Positions 8,241 to 17,278 are shown, numbered from the stretch's first letter. The stretch is 34,345 nt of DNA from Myxococcales bacterium FL481 (GCA_006508105.1 QKPP01000250.1:1-34345); one strand, 5' to 3'. The notes: a model not told the origin generated them from the sequence alone. Made by a program: numbers and translations.

Positions 8241-9509
8241 TTACCGACCGATCATCTGATTCATTTCCATGATCGGCGTCATAATCGCGAACATGATGAA
8301 ACCCACGACCACCCCCATGACGACAATCATCATGGGCGCGAGGGCCTGGGTCGCTTTCTCCAGCGTCCCCGCCGCCTCGCGGTCGTAGACTTTGGCCAGA
8401 TCTGAAAGCATCTCTTCAAGCTGCCCCGAACGCTCGCCCACCGCAATCATCTGCGTGACAAGGGGGGGGAAGTAGCCGCTACGCTTGAGGGCCAAGGCGA
8501 TGCCCTGGCCCTCGCGGATCTCGTCGCGCGCGCCAGAGACCACGCCTTCGAGGACCGCATTGCCCAACAACCCCCGGACGATGTCGAGCGCGTCGAGCAG
8601 CGGCACGCCGCTGGCGAGCATGGTCGCTAAGGTCCGGGCAAATCGAGCGATGGCGAGCTTGCGCGCGAGTTCTCCGACCAGCGGAGTCCGCAAAATCCAA
8701 CTGTCGCCAAGTTTGCGCCCGGCCTCGGTTTGGCGCCAGCGACGAAAGAGCCAAGTCCCCGCGCCGAACAGCGCGAGGAGGACCCACCAGTACGAGGACA
8801 AAAGCTCGCTGGTCGTCATCATTAACCGGGTGGCAAACGGCAGTTCGGCGCCTTGGTCCTCGAACATCATCGAGATTTGAGGCACCACCTTGACCATCAG
8901 CAAGGCCACGACGCCCGCGCCGACCAGGGCCATGACCACGGGGTAGACCATGGCGCCCGACACTTTGCCACGCAGCTCCTCTTGCTGCTCCATGTAGTCC
9001 GCCAGTCGAATGAGGACCGTTTCGAGCGCCCCAGACGACTCACCAGCACGGACCATGTTGACGTACAGTGGCGGGAACACGTGCGGATGCGATGCCACCG
9101 CGTCGGCCATTGACGAACCTTCATTGACGCGGCTGGCCAGATCGCTGAGCACGCCCTTGAACCGCTCGCGTGTGGTCTGGTCTACCAGTGCGGCCAGTGC
9201 CTCGGGCAAGGTGACCCCCGCCACGAGCATCGTGCTGAGCAGCCTCGTCATCGACCCCACTTCGCGCACGGGGATCCGACCAAATACTCGGCTCAGATCG
9301 ATCTCGAACGAGGCCCCAGCCCCGTCTTTCCCGCGCTTCTTCTCGCTTTTGGCGGACGACGCTCGAGCCCCCGTGGCCTCGGTCACAGCCGTGAGATAGA
9401 CACCCGCGTTCTTCATCGCGGCGCGCAAACTCGCCACGCTCTCGGCCGTCTCGATCCCCTTGACCGACTTGCCCGCGGCGTTGAGTCCCGTGTAAGCGAA
9501 GGCAGGCAC
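8241..9509 (-). CDS. gspF: Type II secretion system inner-membrane protein GspF
   Basis: Polytopic platform protein that contacts GspE and GspL. It starts with GTG as MPAFAYTGLNAAGKSVKG, the standard GspF/PilC N-terminus. It has two GspF repeats: LLSTMLVAGVTLPEAL (about 90-105) followed by RVNEGSSMADAVASHPHVFPPLYVNMVRAGESSG, and again FARTLATMLASGVPLLDALDIV with its FPPLVTQMIAVGERSGQLEEML partner. Membrane segments are at about 186-207, 238-256 and 393-415. Its 422 residues are the usual size. It begins three bases after the gspE stop. Confidence 0.96.
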   Translation of the reverse strand: MPAFAYTGLNAAGKSVKGIETAESVASLRAAMKNAGVYLTAVTEATGARASSAKSEKKRGKDGAGASFEIDLSRVFGRIPVREVGSMTRLLSTMLVAGVTLPEALAALVDQTTRERFKGVLSDLASRVNEGSSMADAVASHPHVFPPLYVNMVRAGESSGALETVLIRLADYMEQQEELRGKVSGAMVYPVVMALVGAGVVALLMVKVVPQISMMFEDQGAELPFATRLMMTTSELLSSYWWVLLALFGAGTWLFRRWRQTEAGRKLGDSWILRTPLVGELARKLAIARFARTLATMLASGVPLLDALDIVRGLLGNAVLEGVVSGARDEIREGQGIALALKRSGYFPPLVTQMIAVGERSGQLEEMLSDLAKVYDREAAGTLEKATQALAPMMIVVMGVVVGFIMFAIMTPIMEMNQMIGR

Positions 9510-9512
9510 GCG

Positions 9513-11336
9513 CTACATCTCCTCCGCCGTCACGCGCATGACCTCATCGATGGTCGACATCCCGCACAGTACTTTGTACGCGCCATCGTCTCGCAAGGTC
9601 CGCAAACCCTGCTCCATCGCCACTTGCTTGATCTCGGCCGCACCGGCCCGCTGAATGGCCAATCGTCGGAGATCCTCGTTGAGCATCAGCACTTCGTAGA
9701 CACCGGTCCGGCCCGAGTACCCGGTGTCATTGCAGCGAGCGCAACCGACGGCCTCCCAAACGTGACCGGGCGGTGGAATCTTGCGCCCCTCCGGCGCGCG
9801 CGGCCGAATCGGATTGCCGTCGTCGTCCCGGGGCGGGCGGCGAAGCGAGGGTTCATGTGCCGCAAACCGATCCGGATCGATCCCGAGCTCGGACAGCTCC
9901 ACCCGCTCGGGCTTGTGCGGCCGACAACAATGCGGACACACGCGACGGATCAACCGTTGGGCTTGCAGTCCCACGAGCGACGACGCGACCAAAAACGGCT
10001 GCACCCCCAAGTCGACAAGCCGCGTGATGCCCGTGGCGGCGTCGTTGGTGTGAATGGTCGACAACACCAAGTGACCGGTCAGTGAGGCTTGAATTGCGAT
10101 CTCCGCCGTCTCGAGGTCGCGGATCTCACCGACCATGATCACGTCTGGGTCGTGACGCAGAAACGAGCGCAGTCCCGTGGCGAAGTTGAGGTTGATCTTG
10201 CTTTGAACCTGGACCTGGCTGATGCCGGCTAGCTGGTACTCGACCGGGTCTTCAATGGTCAAGATGTTGAGATCCGGACGATTGATCTCCGACAACGCGG
10301 AGTACAATGTAGTCGTCTTACCCGACCCGGTCGGCCCGGTGACCAGGAAGATCCCGTGCGGGCGATGGATGATCTCCCGCACCATGGTCAAGTGGTCAGG
10401 GCTCATGCCAATACTATCGAGTTCGAGCAACACCGCTGACTTGTCCAGCAAGCGAATCGTGACCCGCTCGCCGTGCGCCGTGGGTGCCGTGGCCACCCGC
10501 ATATCCACCTCTTTGCCCGCGATCTTGCGCCGGATCCGGCCGTCTTGGGGCAAGCGTTTCTCCGCAATGTTGAGGCCGGCCATGATCTTCACCCGGGCAA
10601 TGATGCTCGGCAGGTGGGCCTTGGGCGCGCGCTTGACCTCATGCAACACCCCGTCGACTCGATTGCGCACGATGATCTCGCGGTCTCCCGGCTCGATATG
10701 GATATCGCTCGCCTTCTCCTTCGACGCGTTGAAAATCAAACTGTTGACGAAGCGAATAATTGGCGCATCTTCGGCCGAAGCGTGGAGAATATCCTCGTCG
10801 TCGTCGTCGAACTCCTCGTCCTTCTTTTCGAGCTGCACGTCCTTGGTGCGCTTCGAGTAGATGCGATTGATCAGTTCGTCGAGTGCCCCCGGCGGCAGCA
10901 ACGTGACCCGAACGTCGGCGTCGTAGACTTGACCCAAGTCGTCGATACTCAGCAAGCGCAACGGATCGGCGGCCAAGACGTCGAGTTCACCCCGCTCACG
11001 GTCCAACTTCCACGGCAAGACTGCGTTCGTCCGCGCGTAGCCGATGGGCAACTGTTCGACGAGCTCATCTTGCACATCGTCGACGGCGACTTCCTCGACG
11101 ACCGGCAACGCGAACTGATCGCCGAGCGCCCGGCACACGTCGATCTCCTCGCAGTACTTGAGGGAGACCAAGGCCTCCCCCACCCGCGACTGCTCGAGGT
11201 GCTGTGAAGCCAGGGCCTCGGCGAGCTGCTCGGGCGCGATCACTCCGGCCTCGACGAGAATATCGCCGAGCAATCGGCGACCGGAGTCGACGAACGCGTC
11301 GGACAAAACCGCGGAGGTGGCAACTGGGTGGTTCAT
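9513..11336 (-). CDS. gspE: Type II secretion system ATPase GspE
   Basis: Cytoplasmic hexameric ATPase that powers pseudopilus assembly. The N-terminal MshEN-type domain (about 20-160) is followed by an acidic linker with an EEFDDDDED run (about 174-182). The motor domain has Walker A GPTGSGKT (334-341), an Asp box around 361, Walker B VIMVGEIRD (399-407) and a His box GHLVLSTIHTND (421-432). The tetracysteine zinc site is Cys467/Cys470 and Cys532/Cys535; the roughly 60-residue loop between the pairs is Arg/Pro-rich and longer than usual. At 607 residues it is slightly longer than the typical 500 to 570. All catalytic motifs are intact. Confidence 0.97.
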   Translation of the reverse strand: MNHPVATSAVLSDAFVDSGRRLLGDILVEAGVIAPEQLAEALASQHLEQSRVGEALVSLKYCEEIDVCRALGDQFALPVVEEVAVDDVQDELVEQLPIGYARTNAVLPWKLDRERGELDVLAADPLRLLSIDDLGQVYDADVRVTLLPPGALDELINRIYSKRTKDVQLEKKDEEFDDDDEDILHASAEDAPIIRFVNSLIFNASKEKASDIHIEPGDREIIVRNRVDGVLHEVKRAPKAHLPSIIARVKIMAGLNIAEKRLPQDGRIRRKIAGKEVDMRVATAPTAHGERVTIRLLDKSAVLLELDSIGMSPDHLTMVREIIHRPHGIFLVTGPTGSGKTTTLYSALSEINRPDLNILTIEDPVEYQLAGISQVQVQSKINLNFATGLRSFLRHDPDVIMVGEIRDLETAEIAIQASLTGHLVLSTIHTNDAATGITRLVDLGVQPFLVASSLVGLQAQRLIRRVCPHCCRPHKPERVELSELGIDPDRFAAHEPSLRRPPRDDDGNPIRPRAPEGRKIPPPGHVWEAVGCARCNDTGYSGRTGVYEVLMLNEDLRRLAIQRAGAAEIKQVAMEQGLRTLRDDGAYKVLCGMSTIDEVMRVTAEEM

Positions 11337-11347
11337 GGTCAGCCCGG

Positions 11348-13726
11348 CTAGGGTTCGGGGGTCACGCTGCGCTTCGATGACGAACCCGGTGAAGCAGTGG
11401 AACGCCTCACGTCGTCGTCACCCCCGGCCTCATCGGCCGGGCGGGGGCTCAAACCGATTTCGCCGGTCACGCTTTCACGATTGAGCTCGGCCTGCGCTGC
11501 CCGGTACAAGCGCTCTTGCTGCTCCTGCGCTCGCGCATCGCGGTCGATCGACGACAGCAGACCTTTTTTTCGACGGTAGTTCACGTCGGCGTCGATATCG
11601 TGGCGCTTGAAACGAGTTTCGCGCTCCATGAACTCGAGCCGCTCGCCCGTCCGCTGCGCCTTGATACGACGGATGTCGTCGGGGCTGTCGAGAATGTGCG
11701 GAACCATCACGATCAGCAGGTTGACCTTCTCCTTCGATCGCTCCTTGCGCTTGAACAACCACCCCAAAATGGGGATCGATCCGATGCCCGGGACCTGTTT
11801 GGTGCTCATCACCTCGCGCTCGCGAATCAGCCCTCCCAACACGAGGGGTTGATCGTCGTACGCGAGGATGTCCTCGAGCTTGATCTTGCGCTGGGTGGTG
11901 CTCACCCCCAACGTCGGGTCGCGCTCGGCGATGTCTTTGTCCTCGATCTCCACGTCCATCGTCAGGGACTTCTCGTCGTTGACGTGCGGAGTGACTTTGA
12001 TATCGAGCGTCACGTCTTCGCGCGTGATCGACTGCAACGGCTGAAACGCCGACCCACCGCCCCCGGGACCACCGAAGCTCAGGGCCCCCGGCGTCGGCAC
12101 CCGCTTACCGACTACCATGTTCGCTTCTTGATTATCTGCCGTGGGAAAGTGCGGCTCGGAGACCAGGTTGACGTCGTTGTGAGACGCGAGCGCTTGCAGG
12201 ATGAAGCCGAAACTCGGGATGTCCTGATCGAGTCCCAGCAGGCGACCTGACTGGGGAATCAGTGGCCCGAGCAACCCCCCGGCGAAACCCGACAACGCCT
12301 CGGGAGACAGCACCAACGAGTTCACATCAGGCGTCGGAGCGGAACTGATCAACCCCAGCGCGTCGCCTTGCGGCACCGTGCCGCCGCCCCCCACGGGCTG
12401 GGCGAATCCGAAGTGGCCGCCGGCCCCCGCCGTCACGCCGCGTGTGACCGTCATCTCGAGGATGTACAGTTCAATGTAGACTTGGCGCCGCTGGATATCC
12501 AGCCCATCGATGATGGGCCGTAGGTTCTTGAAGTCCGGGGCGGAGGCCATGATGATAAGCGATCGCGTCGCCTTGTCGGCCGTGATCTTGACCTCGCCGG
12601 AGAACAACTCGGCCGCCTCGCCGCCTTGCGACGCGCTCTTGTTCCCCTTGGTCTTCCCCTTCTTGCTCGACCTTGACCCCGCCTGGGCGAGCTGCGAGAG
12701 CACGTTCGCGATCTCTTCCGGGTCACCGTACTTCAGACGGTAGTGATGCAAACGCCCGCCACCACCGGGAAGTCGCACGTCGAGTTGCTCGATGAGGCGG
12801 CGGATCGTGCCGTAGTCGGATTCGCTGGCGACGATGATGATCGTGCCGGTCCGTTCGTCCACGATCACGCGGGAAAATGACAAATCGCCGACGGTATCGC
12901 TGGCCTTGCTCTTGCTCTTGCTCTTGCTCTTTTTGCTCTTGCCCTTGCCACCCTCGCCAAAGATCTCGCGCACGATACGGCCGATCTCTTCCGCGTCCGC
13001 ATACTTGAGCTGATAAAAGAAGATCTTCTCGCCGGTGCCCGCGTGGTCGAGTTCATCGATGATGTTGAGTAGCCGGGTGATGGTCGATCCACGATCGGTG
13101 ATAATCAAGAGATCACCGACCGCTTCTACCGACCCTTGCTTGTCGGTGATCTTCTTGAGGACGGTCGCCACATCGGTGGCCGGTACGTGATTGACCCGAA
13201 CCAGCTGAGTCACGAACCGATCGTTGTTGGGCACGCTTTGGCCGTCTGGGTAGGTCGGCACATTGAGACTCTTCGCGCCCGAAGTCTCAACGATCTTGAA
13301 GTAGTTCCCCGACGGCTCGACTGTCAGCCCCATGCTCTCGAGCGCGGCGTAAAACGCCGCGTAGGCCTCACGCAGCGTGATCTGCTCGGGCGACAAGATC
13401 GTAACCTTGCCGCTGCGGATCTTGCCGTTCCAAATGAACTTTTGGCAGCTGATGCTCATCATCCACTGCACGAGCTGCTCGAGCTCAGCCTCTTTCGGCA
13501 CGGTCACCGTGTACCGGCGACCGTCCTTCCACTTTTTGCAGGTGTTGACGCCCAGCCCAGCTTCGTCGCCGCTCATCTCCGGCACCGGACTGCGAGGTGT
13601 CACGCCCGGACGCGGGCGATCCGGTGGAGCCGCTAGGGTAGGCATCGACGACAAGAGCACGGCGAGGGCCGAACCGACGCCCACGCCCAGATCTCCCATG
13701 CGACCGTATCGAGAACACGCGTTCAT
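11348..13726 (-). CDS. gspD: Type II secretion system secretin GspD
   Basis: Outer-membrane secretin channel. It has an N-terminal signal peptide (cut near LAA, residues 30-33), an N0 domain (about 70-147) and three N domains (N1 about 172-230, N2 about 234-318, N3 about 325-412). The secretin domain (about 416-682) contains the signature QVPGIGSIPILGWLFKR (644-660). Lys/Ser-rich linkers interrupt N2 (about 260-275) and N3 (about 350-365). The first is encoded by a hexanucleotide repeat. A charged tail of about 110 residues follows the secretin domain. Cys63 and Cys94 flank the start of N0. No pilotin gene is seen in the window. Its ATG overlaps the gspC stop as ATGA. Confidence 0.96.
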   Translation of the reverse strand: MNACSRYGRMGDLGVGVGSALAVLLSSMPTLAAPPDRPRPGVTPRSPVPEMSGDEAGLGVNTCKKWKDGRRYTVTVPKEAELEQLVQWMMSISCQKFIWNGKIRSGKVTILSPEQITLREAYAAFYAALESMGLTVEPSGNYFKIVETSGAKSLNVPTYPDGQSVPNNDRFVTQLVRVNHVPATDVATVLKKITDKQGSVEAVGDLLIITDRGSTITRLLNIIDELDHAGTGEKIFFYQLKYADAEEIGRIVREIFGEGGKGKSKKSKSKSKSKASDTVGDLSFSRVIVDERTGTIIIVASESDYGTIRRLIEQLDVRLPGGGGRLHHYRLKYGDPEEIANVLSQLAQAGSRSSKKGKTKGNKSASQGGEAAELFSGEVKITADKATRSLIIMASAPDFKNLRPIIDGLDIQRRQVYIELYILEMTVTRGVTAGAGGHFGFAQPVGGGGTVPQGDALGLISSAPTPDVNSLVLSPEALSGFAGGLLGPLIPQSGRLLGLDQDIPSFGFILQALASHNDVNLVSEPHFPTADNQEANMVVGKRVPTPGALSFGGPGGGGSAFQPLQSITREDVTLDIKVTPHVNDEKSLTMDVEIEDKDIAERDPTLGVSTTQRKIKLEDILAYDDQPLVLGGLIREREVMSTKQVPGIGSIPILGWLFKRKERSKEKVNLLIVMVPHILDSPDDIRRIKAQRTGERLEFMERETRFKRHDIDADVNYRRKKGLLSSIDRDARAQEQQERLYRAAQAELNRESVTGEIGLSPRPADEAGGDDDVRRSTASPGSSSKRSVTPEP
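12904..12948. repeat. CTTGCT hexanucleotide repeat inside gspD
   Basis: About five to six imperfect copies of CTTGCT (AGCAAG on the coding strand), one of them interrupted by a T-run. It encodes the Lys-Ser repeats of the linker within the second periplasmic domain of the secretin. The unit is two codons, so gain or loss of a unit would keep the reading frame. Confidence 0.75.
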
Positions 13727-14742
13727 TTGATTTCGATTTCTTTCGTAATGGTTTTGCCCTTGCGCTCGAGCACAACCGACAAATTCGAGGCGCGACGGAG
13801 CTTGGTGTACAGACCCAACGCCTGGTCCATCGACTTGAGTTCGTTGCCGTTCACAGAGGTCAACAAGTCGCCGTTTTTGAGCCCCAGCAGCTTGGGCAAG
13901 CTGCCCGAACGGATGCCGTAGAACTTGAATCCACGCGACTCACCGTCTTTGTGAGCCGGCACAACGCGTGCCTGTTTGGTGAGCATGGCCGGATTCGACA
14001 AGATCTTCTCCACGAATTCCCGATCGACCACGCAGTTTTCACCCGAACAGTTGATCGCCTCCTCGGCCCCCTCGATGGCCCGCGAATTCTTGCGCTTGGG
14101 CGTCTTCGGCTTTTGCTCCGGCACCACCGGGGGGCCCGTGCGGGGCGGCGGCGGGGGCTCATCGCCCATTTCGATGTATTCCATCTGACGCCCGTTGAGC
14201 AGCACCACCCGGCCGCGCTGCACCGACTTGACCGTCACGCCCGGTCGCACCTCGTCGTCAACCGCGTAGGGGCTGATGGTGCGAAGTTCGGTATCGTGAA
14301 TCGTGGCCATCGAGTAGCGCTCGTTCGACGCCTCCATCGTGGCCAACAACGCGAGCGGCAACGAGCTTCGGATCTCACCGGGTCGCACGGGAGCGGTGGG
14401 CGAATCGGACTCGGGGTCGTCTTCGGGCGCGGCGGGCTGGCACTTGGGACAAAACACGTTGTATGCGAGCAGGTCCGTGCCGACCTGCCGCACCACCCGC
14501 TCTCGCGCCTTGCCGCTGATCGTCGGGCTCGACGATGCGCGACGACTCGTCGTCGGAGTCGACGGCTCGTCCTCCTCGGCGTCTTCGCCGTGCTCCGCCG
14601 ACGCCGAGACGAAACCATGCGGCTCGGTGAGCACGTAGCTGGTCCCGAGCTGGGTGGCGACCGCACTGGCGGCGAAGGCGAGTACGCACCCCACTCCGAC
14701 CAGGCGCAAAACCCAAAAGTACTTGTTGACGATCGCTTCCAT
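13723..14742 (-). CDS. gspC: Type II secretion system protein GspC with PDZ domain
   Basis: Inner-membrane protein that connects the platform to the secretin. It has one membrane helix (about residues 10-31), an acidic/Ser-Thr-rich periplasmic linker, a homology region (about 115-195, with LPLALLATMEAS and VVLLNGRQMEYIEM) and a proline-rich linker. It ends in a PDZ domain (about 265-339, with GSLPKLLGLKNGDLLTSVNG). Two cysteine pairs, CPKC at about 98-101 and CSGENC near 232-237, lie on the periplasmic side. The gene starts 22 bases after the stop of the sigma-54 regulator, which places that regulator in the same transcript. At 339 residues it is slightly longer than the common 270 to 310. 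Confidence 0.94.
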   Translation of the reverse strand: MEAIVNKYFWVLRLVGVGCVLAFAASAVATQLGTSYVLTEPHGFVSASAEHGEDAEEDEPSTPTTSRRASSSPTISGKARERVVRQVGTDLLAYNVFCPKCQPAAPEDDPESDSPTAPVRPGEIRSSLPLALLATMEASNERYSMATIHDTELRTISPYAVDDEVRPGVTVKSVQRGRVVLLNGRQMEYIEMGDEPPPPPRTGPPVVPEQKPKTPKRKNSRAIEGAEEAINCSGENCVVDREFVEKILSNPAMLTKQARVVPAHKDGESRGFKFYGIRSGSLPKLLGLKNGDLLTSVNGNELKSMDQALGLYTKLRRASNLSVVLERKGKTITKEIEIK

Positions 14743-14764
14743 GCCAAGTGTCGTCGAAAAGGGC

Positions 14765-16183
14765 TCAGTGGAGCACGTCCTCGTCTCCGCCCAACTCGCC
14801 GTCCTTTTCGCGGCGGAGCAGGCCGGACTCGAGCTTGCGGTAGATGGTTCGCGTGGCGATGCCCAGCAGATCTGCCGCTAGGCGCTTGTCGCCGCCGGTG
14901 AACTTGAGCGTCTCGATGATCATTCGTCGCTCGACTTCTTCTATGGGCGTGCCGACCGAGATGGTGAGCTGGCGACCCTGCGCCGCCCCAGGGTCGCGCA
15001 ATTCGGTGGGGAGGTCACCGGCTTCGATCTGCGAAGTGCGCGTGAGGACGACGGCGCGCTCGACCGCGTTTTCCAACTCGCGTACATTCCCCGGCCAGCC
15101 GTAGCGCGCCATCGCGTCGAGTGCGTCGTCACTGAACCCGAGCACGGACTTGCCATGGCGCGCGGTGTACATCCGCAGGAAGTGGTCCGCCAACAGCGGC
15201 ACGTCCTCAAGCCGGTCCCGGAGCGGGGGAATCCGAATCGGGACCACATTGATGCGATAAAACAGGTCCTCGCGAAAGCGCCCCTCTTTGACCTCCCGCG
15301 CGAGATCGCGGTTCGTGGCACAGACCAAACGGACGTCGACCTTGGTGGTGTGGCCGCCCACGGGATCGATCTCGCCTTCCTGCAGCGCCCGCAAAAACTT
15401 CACCTGCACGGGTAGCGGCACCTCGCCGATCTCATCGAGAAACAGCGTGCCGGTGCTGGCTTGAGAGAACCGACCGGTACGCGCGCGCACGGCCCCGGTA
15501 AACGCTCCTTTTTCGTGCCCGAACAACTCCGCTTCGAGGATGCTCTCGGGTAGCGCCGCGCAGTTCGTCGCCACGAACGGGCGCTCCGCCCGGGGGCTGT
15601 GACGGTGAATGTGCCGCGCCAGCAGCTCTTTGCCCGTGCCACTTTCACCGAGCAAGAGCACCGTAGCGCTCGAGTCGGCGGCCTGTTCCGCCATCTCTAG
15701 CGTGGCGCGCATCACTTGGCTGTTGCCGACGATCGACTTCGCCGTGGCCGCGGCAAGCTGCGCCCGCAGCTCGCGGTTTTCGACCACCAGCGCGCGCTTG
15801 TCCAACGCCTTGCGCACCGTGGCCACCACGGCGGCCCGCTTGAGCGGCTTGGACACGAAGTCGTACGCACCCAGCTTCATGGCCGCGACCGCGTTTTCCA
15901 CCGTGCCGTAGGCCGTCATGACAATGACCTCGACTTCGGGAGTGATGGCCTTGGCCGCCTTGAGCAGGTCGGTACCCTCCATCCCCGGCATGCGCAGATC
16001 CGTGATCATGACGTCCACCGGCTGGCGCCGCAGCACCTCCAAGGCGTGACGACCATTGCGCGCGGTCACGACCGCATGGCCTTCCTTCGCGAACACTTTC
16101 CGCAACGCCTCGACGATGCCGCCCTCGTCGTCGACGACGAGCACCGCAGGAGCGGCGGGATTTTCGCTAGCTGGTGACGGCAT
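14765..16183 (-). CDS. Sigma-54-dependent NtrC-family response regulator
   Basis: Two-component response regulator that activates sigma-54 RNA polymerase. The receiver domain (about 13-125) has Asp18/Asp19, the phospho-acceptor Asp62 (ITDLRMPG), Thr90 and Lys112. The AAA+ domain (about 150-380) has Walker A GESGTGKE (179-186), the sigma-54-contacting GAFTGA loop (226-231) and Walker B TLFLDEIGE (246-253). A Fis-type helix-turn-helix is near the C-terminus (about 425-460, RLAADLLGIATRTIYRKL). All key residues are present, so it should be a true activator. It sits 22 bases before gspC on the same strand, so it probably controls secretion genes; no histidine kinase gene is in the window. The ATG has no clear Shine-Dalgarno sequence. 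The exact target promoters are unknown. Confidence 0.95.
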   Translation of the reverse strand: MPSPASENPAAPAVLVVDDEGGIVEALRKVFAKEGHAVVTARNGRHALEVLRRQPVDVMITDLRMPGMEGTDLLKAAKAITPEVEVIVMTAYGTVENAVAAMKLGAYDFVSKPLKRAAVVATVRKALDKRALVVENRELRAQLAAATAKSIVGNSQVMRATLEMAEQAADSSATVLLLGESGTGKELLARHIHRHSPRAERPFVATNCAALPESILEAELFGHEKGAFTGAVRARTGRFSQASTGTLFLDEIGEVPLPVQVKFLRALQEGEIDPVGGHTTKVDVRLVCATNRDLAREVKEGRFREDLFYRINVVPIRIPPLRDRLEDVPLLADHFLRMYTARHGKSVLGFSDDALDAMARYGWPGNVRELENAVERAVVLTRTSQIEAGDLPTELRDPGAAQGRQLTISVGTPIEEVERRMIIETLKFTGGDKRLAADLLGIATRTIYRKLESGLLRREKDGELGGDEDVLH

Positions 16184-16198
16184 GGTGGGTGCGGATCA

Positions 16199-16214
16199 AG
16201 CAAACATCGAGCCG
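16199..16214 (-). promoter_or_regulatory. Candidate sigma-54 (-24/-12) promoter of the regulator-gsp operon
   Basis: On the minus strand the sequence reads CGGCTCG, four bases, then TTGCT. Compared with the consensus TGGCACG-N4-TTGCW, the invariant GG and GC dinucleotides are present with the exact spacing and 10 of 12 specified positions match. Transcription would begin near 16188, leaving only about five bases before the ATG at 16183. That is short for a leader and is the main weakness. Confidence 0.45.
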
Positions 16215-16450
16215 ACAGCAGAGTCCTTGAATTCCAAACGCCTACGACGTCGCGGAGCAGCGGCCGCTCTCGCTTCTGTCACGCTGTCGGGCATGCCGAG
16301 ACATTTTGTCACACCTTCCGAGCGGCGCCCGCCTACCGCGCCGGATGACTTGGCTCGGCCCTTCACCGGCCCGCCGCAGCGAGTCAGCCGCCCCGCGAGC
16401 CGACCCGCCGGGTCACATGCTGGCGCGCGCAGGCCACGTTCACCGGCCGA

Positions 16451-17278
16451 TCAATCCAGGCCGCGGGCGCGTCGAATCGCGCTCATCACCCGCCAGCCGT
16501 CGGCGACCGCGGCCACGTCGTGCGTCCGGATCCAATCGACCCCGAACTCGGCTGCGGCCAGTTCGGCCGCGAGCGTGGCTGCACCAACCTCCGCGAGGCC
16601 ACGCCCCGTGAGCACGCGCAGAAACGACTTGCGGGACACGGACACCATCACCGGCAAGGCGAAGTGATCGCGCAGCCGATCGATGTTCGCCAACACGCGC
16701 AGGGACACCTCTGGATCGCGCCCCAAGAACAACCCCATCCCCGGATCCAGGATCAACCGCTCACGGCCCACGCCGGCCTGTCCCAACGCTTCGATCCGCT
16801 GGTCGAAAAAAGCCAACACGCGGCGCCAGATCGTATCCGCGACGGTCTCGACGACCGTGGCGGGGCCCTCACCTTGCACCGAGTGCATCACCACCAGCTG
16901 AGCGTCGGAGCGGGCCAGCTCCGGGTACAGCGATGGCGCCGGAAAGCCAGCCACGTCGTTGAGGTACGCCACGCCACGTGACAGCGCGTAGCGCTGCGTC
17001 TCGACCTCATAGCTGTCCACTGACAGCGTCACGCCCTCGTTCGCCAGCACATCGATCACCGGCGCGAGACGCCGGATTTCCTCCTCGGGACCGACGTGAC
17101 GCGCAGCCGGATGACTCGATGCCGGCCCGAGATCGATGACCTTCGCCCCCGCTTCCACCAGCGCGCGGGCCTGAGCGATGGCGCGCTGCGGATCGAGATA
17201 GCGGCCACCGTCGGAGAACGAATCCTCCGTCACGTTCACGATCCCGAAAAGGCCTGGGGTCGGACTTTGCTGCTCCAC
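16451..17278 (-). CDS. Dihydropteroate synthase of the Sul (sulfonamide-resistance) type
   Basis: Folate pathway enzyme that condenses pterin pyrophosphate with p-aminobenzoate. The family motifs are present: GIVNVTEDSFSDGG (12-25), SVDSY (86-90), YLNDV (105-109), MHS (131-133), LDPGMG (177-182), SRKSFL (215-220) and RTHDV (251-255). Several stretches follow the mobile Sul2/Sul1 enzymes rather than ordinary FolP: LGPASSHP (50-57), ETQRYALSRGVAYLND, GFPAPSLYP (111-119), VMHSVQ, and RVLTGRGLAEVGAATLAAELAA (221-242). I recognise this from memory of those proteins; no alignment was run. Length 275 residues versus about 271 in Sul2. Where Sul1/Sul2 have GMGFFL this protein has GMGLFL. The start is GTG at 17278 with no strong Shine-Dalgarno. 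The gene lies 267 bases before the sigma-54 regulator, with no mobile element nearby. Confidence 0.88.
   Translation of the reverse strand: MEQQSPTPGLFGIVNVTEDSFSDGGRYLDPQRAIAQARALVEAGAKVIDLGPASSHPAARHVGPEEEIRRLAPVIDVLANEGVTLSVDSYEVETQRYALSRGVAYLNDVAGFPAPSLYPELARSDAQLVVMHSVQGEGPATVVETVADTIWRRVLAFFDQRIEALGQAGVGRERLILDPGMGLFLGRDPEVSLRVLANIDRLRDHFALPVMVSVSRKSFLRVLTGRGLAEVGAATLAAELAAAEFGVDWIRTHDVAAVADGWRVMSAIRRARGLD

Noticed and set aside
16184..16450. Mobile-element or integron remnant between the Sul-like gene and the regulator
   Set aside because: Looked for because of the Sul-type enzyme. No terminal inverted repeats, attC-like site or transposase fragments were seen.
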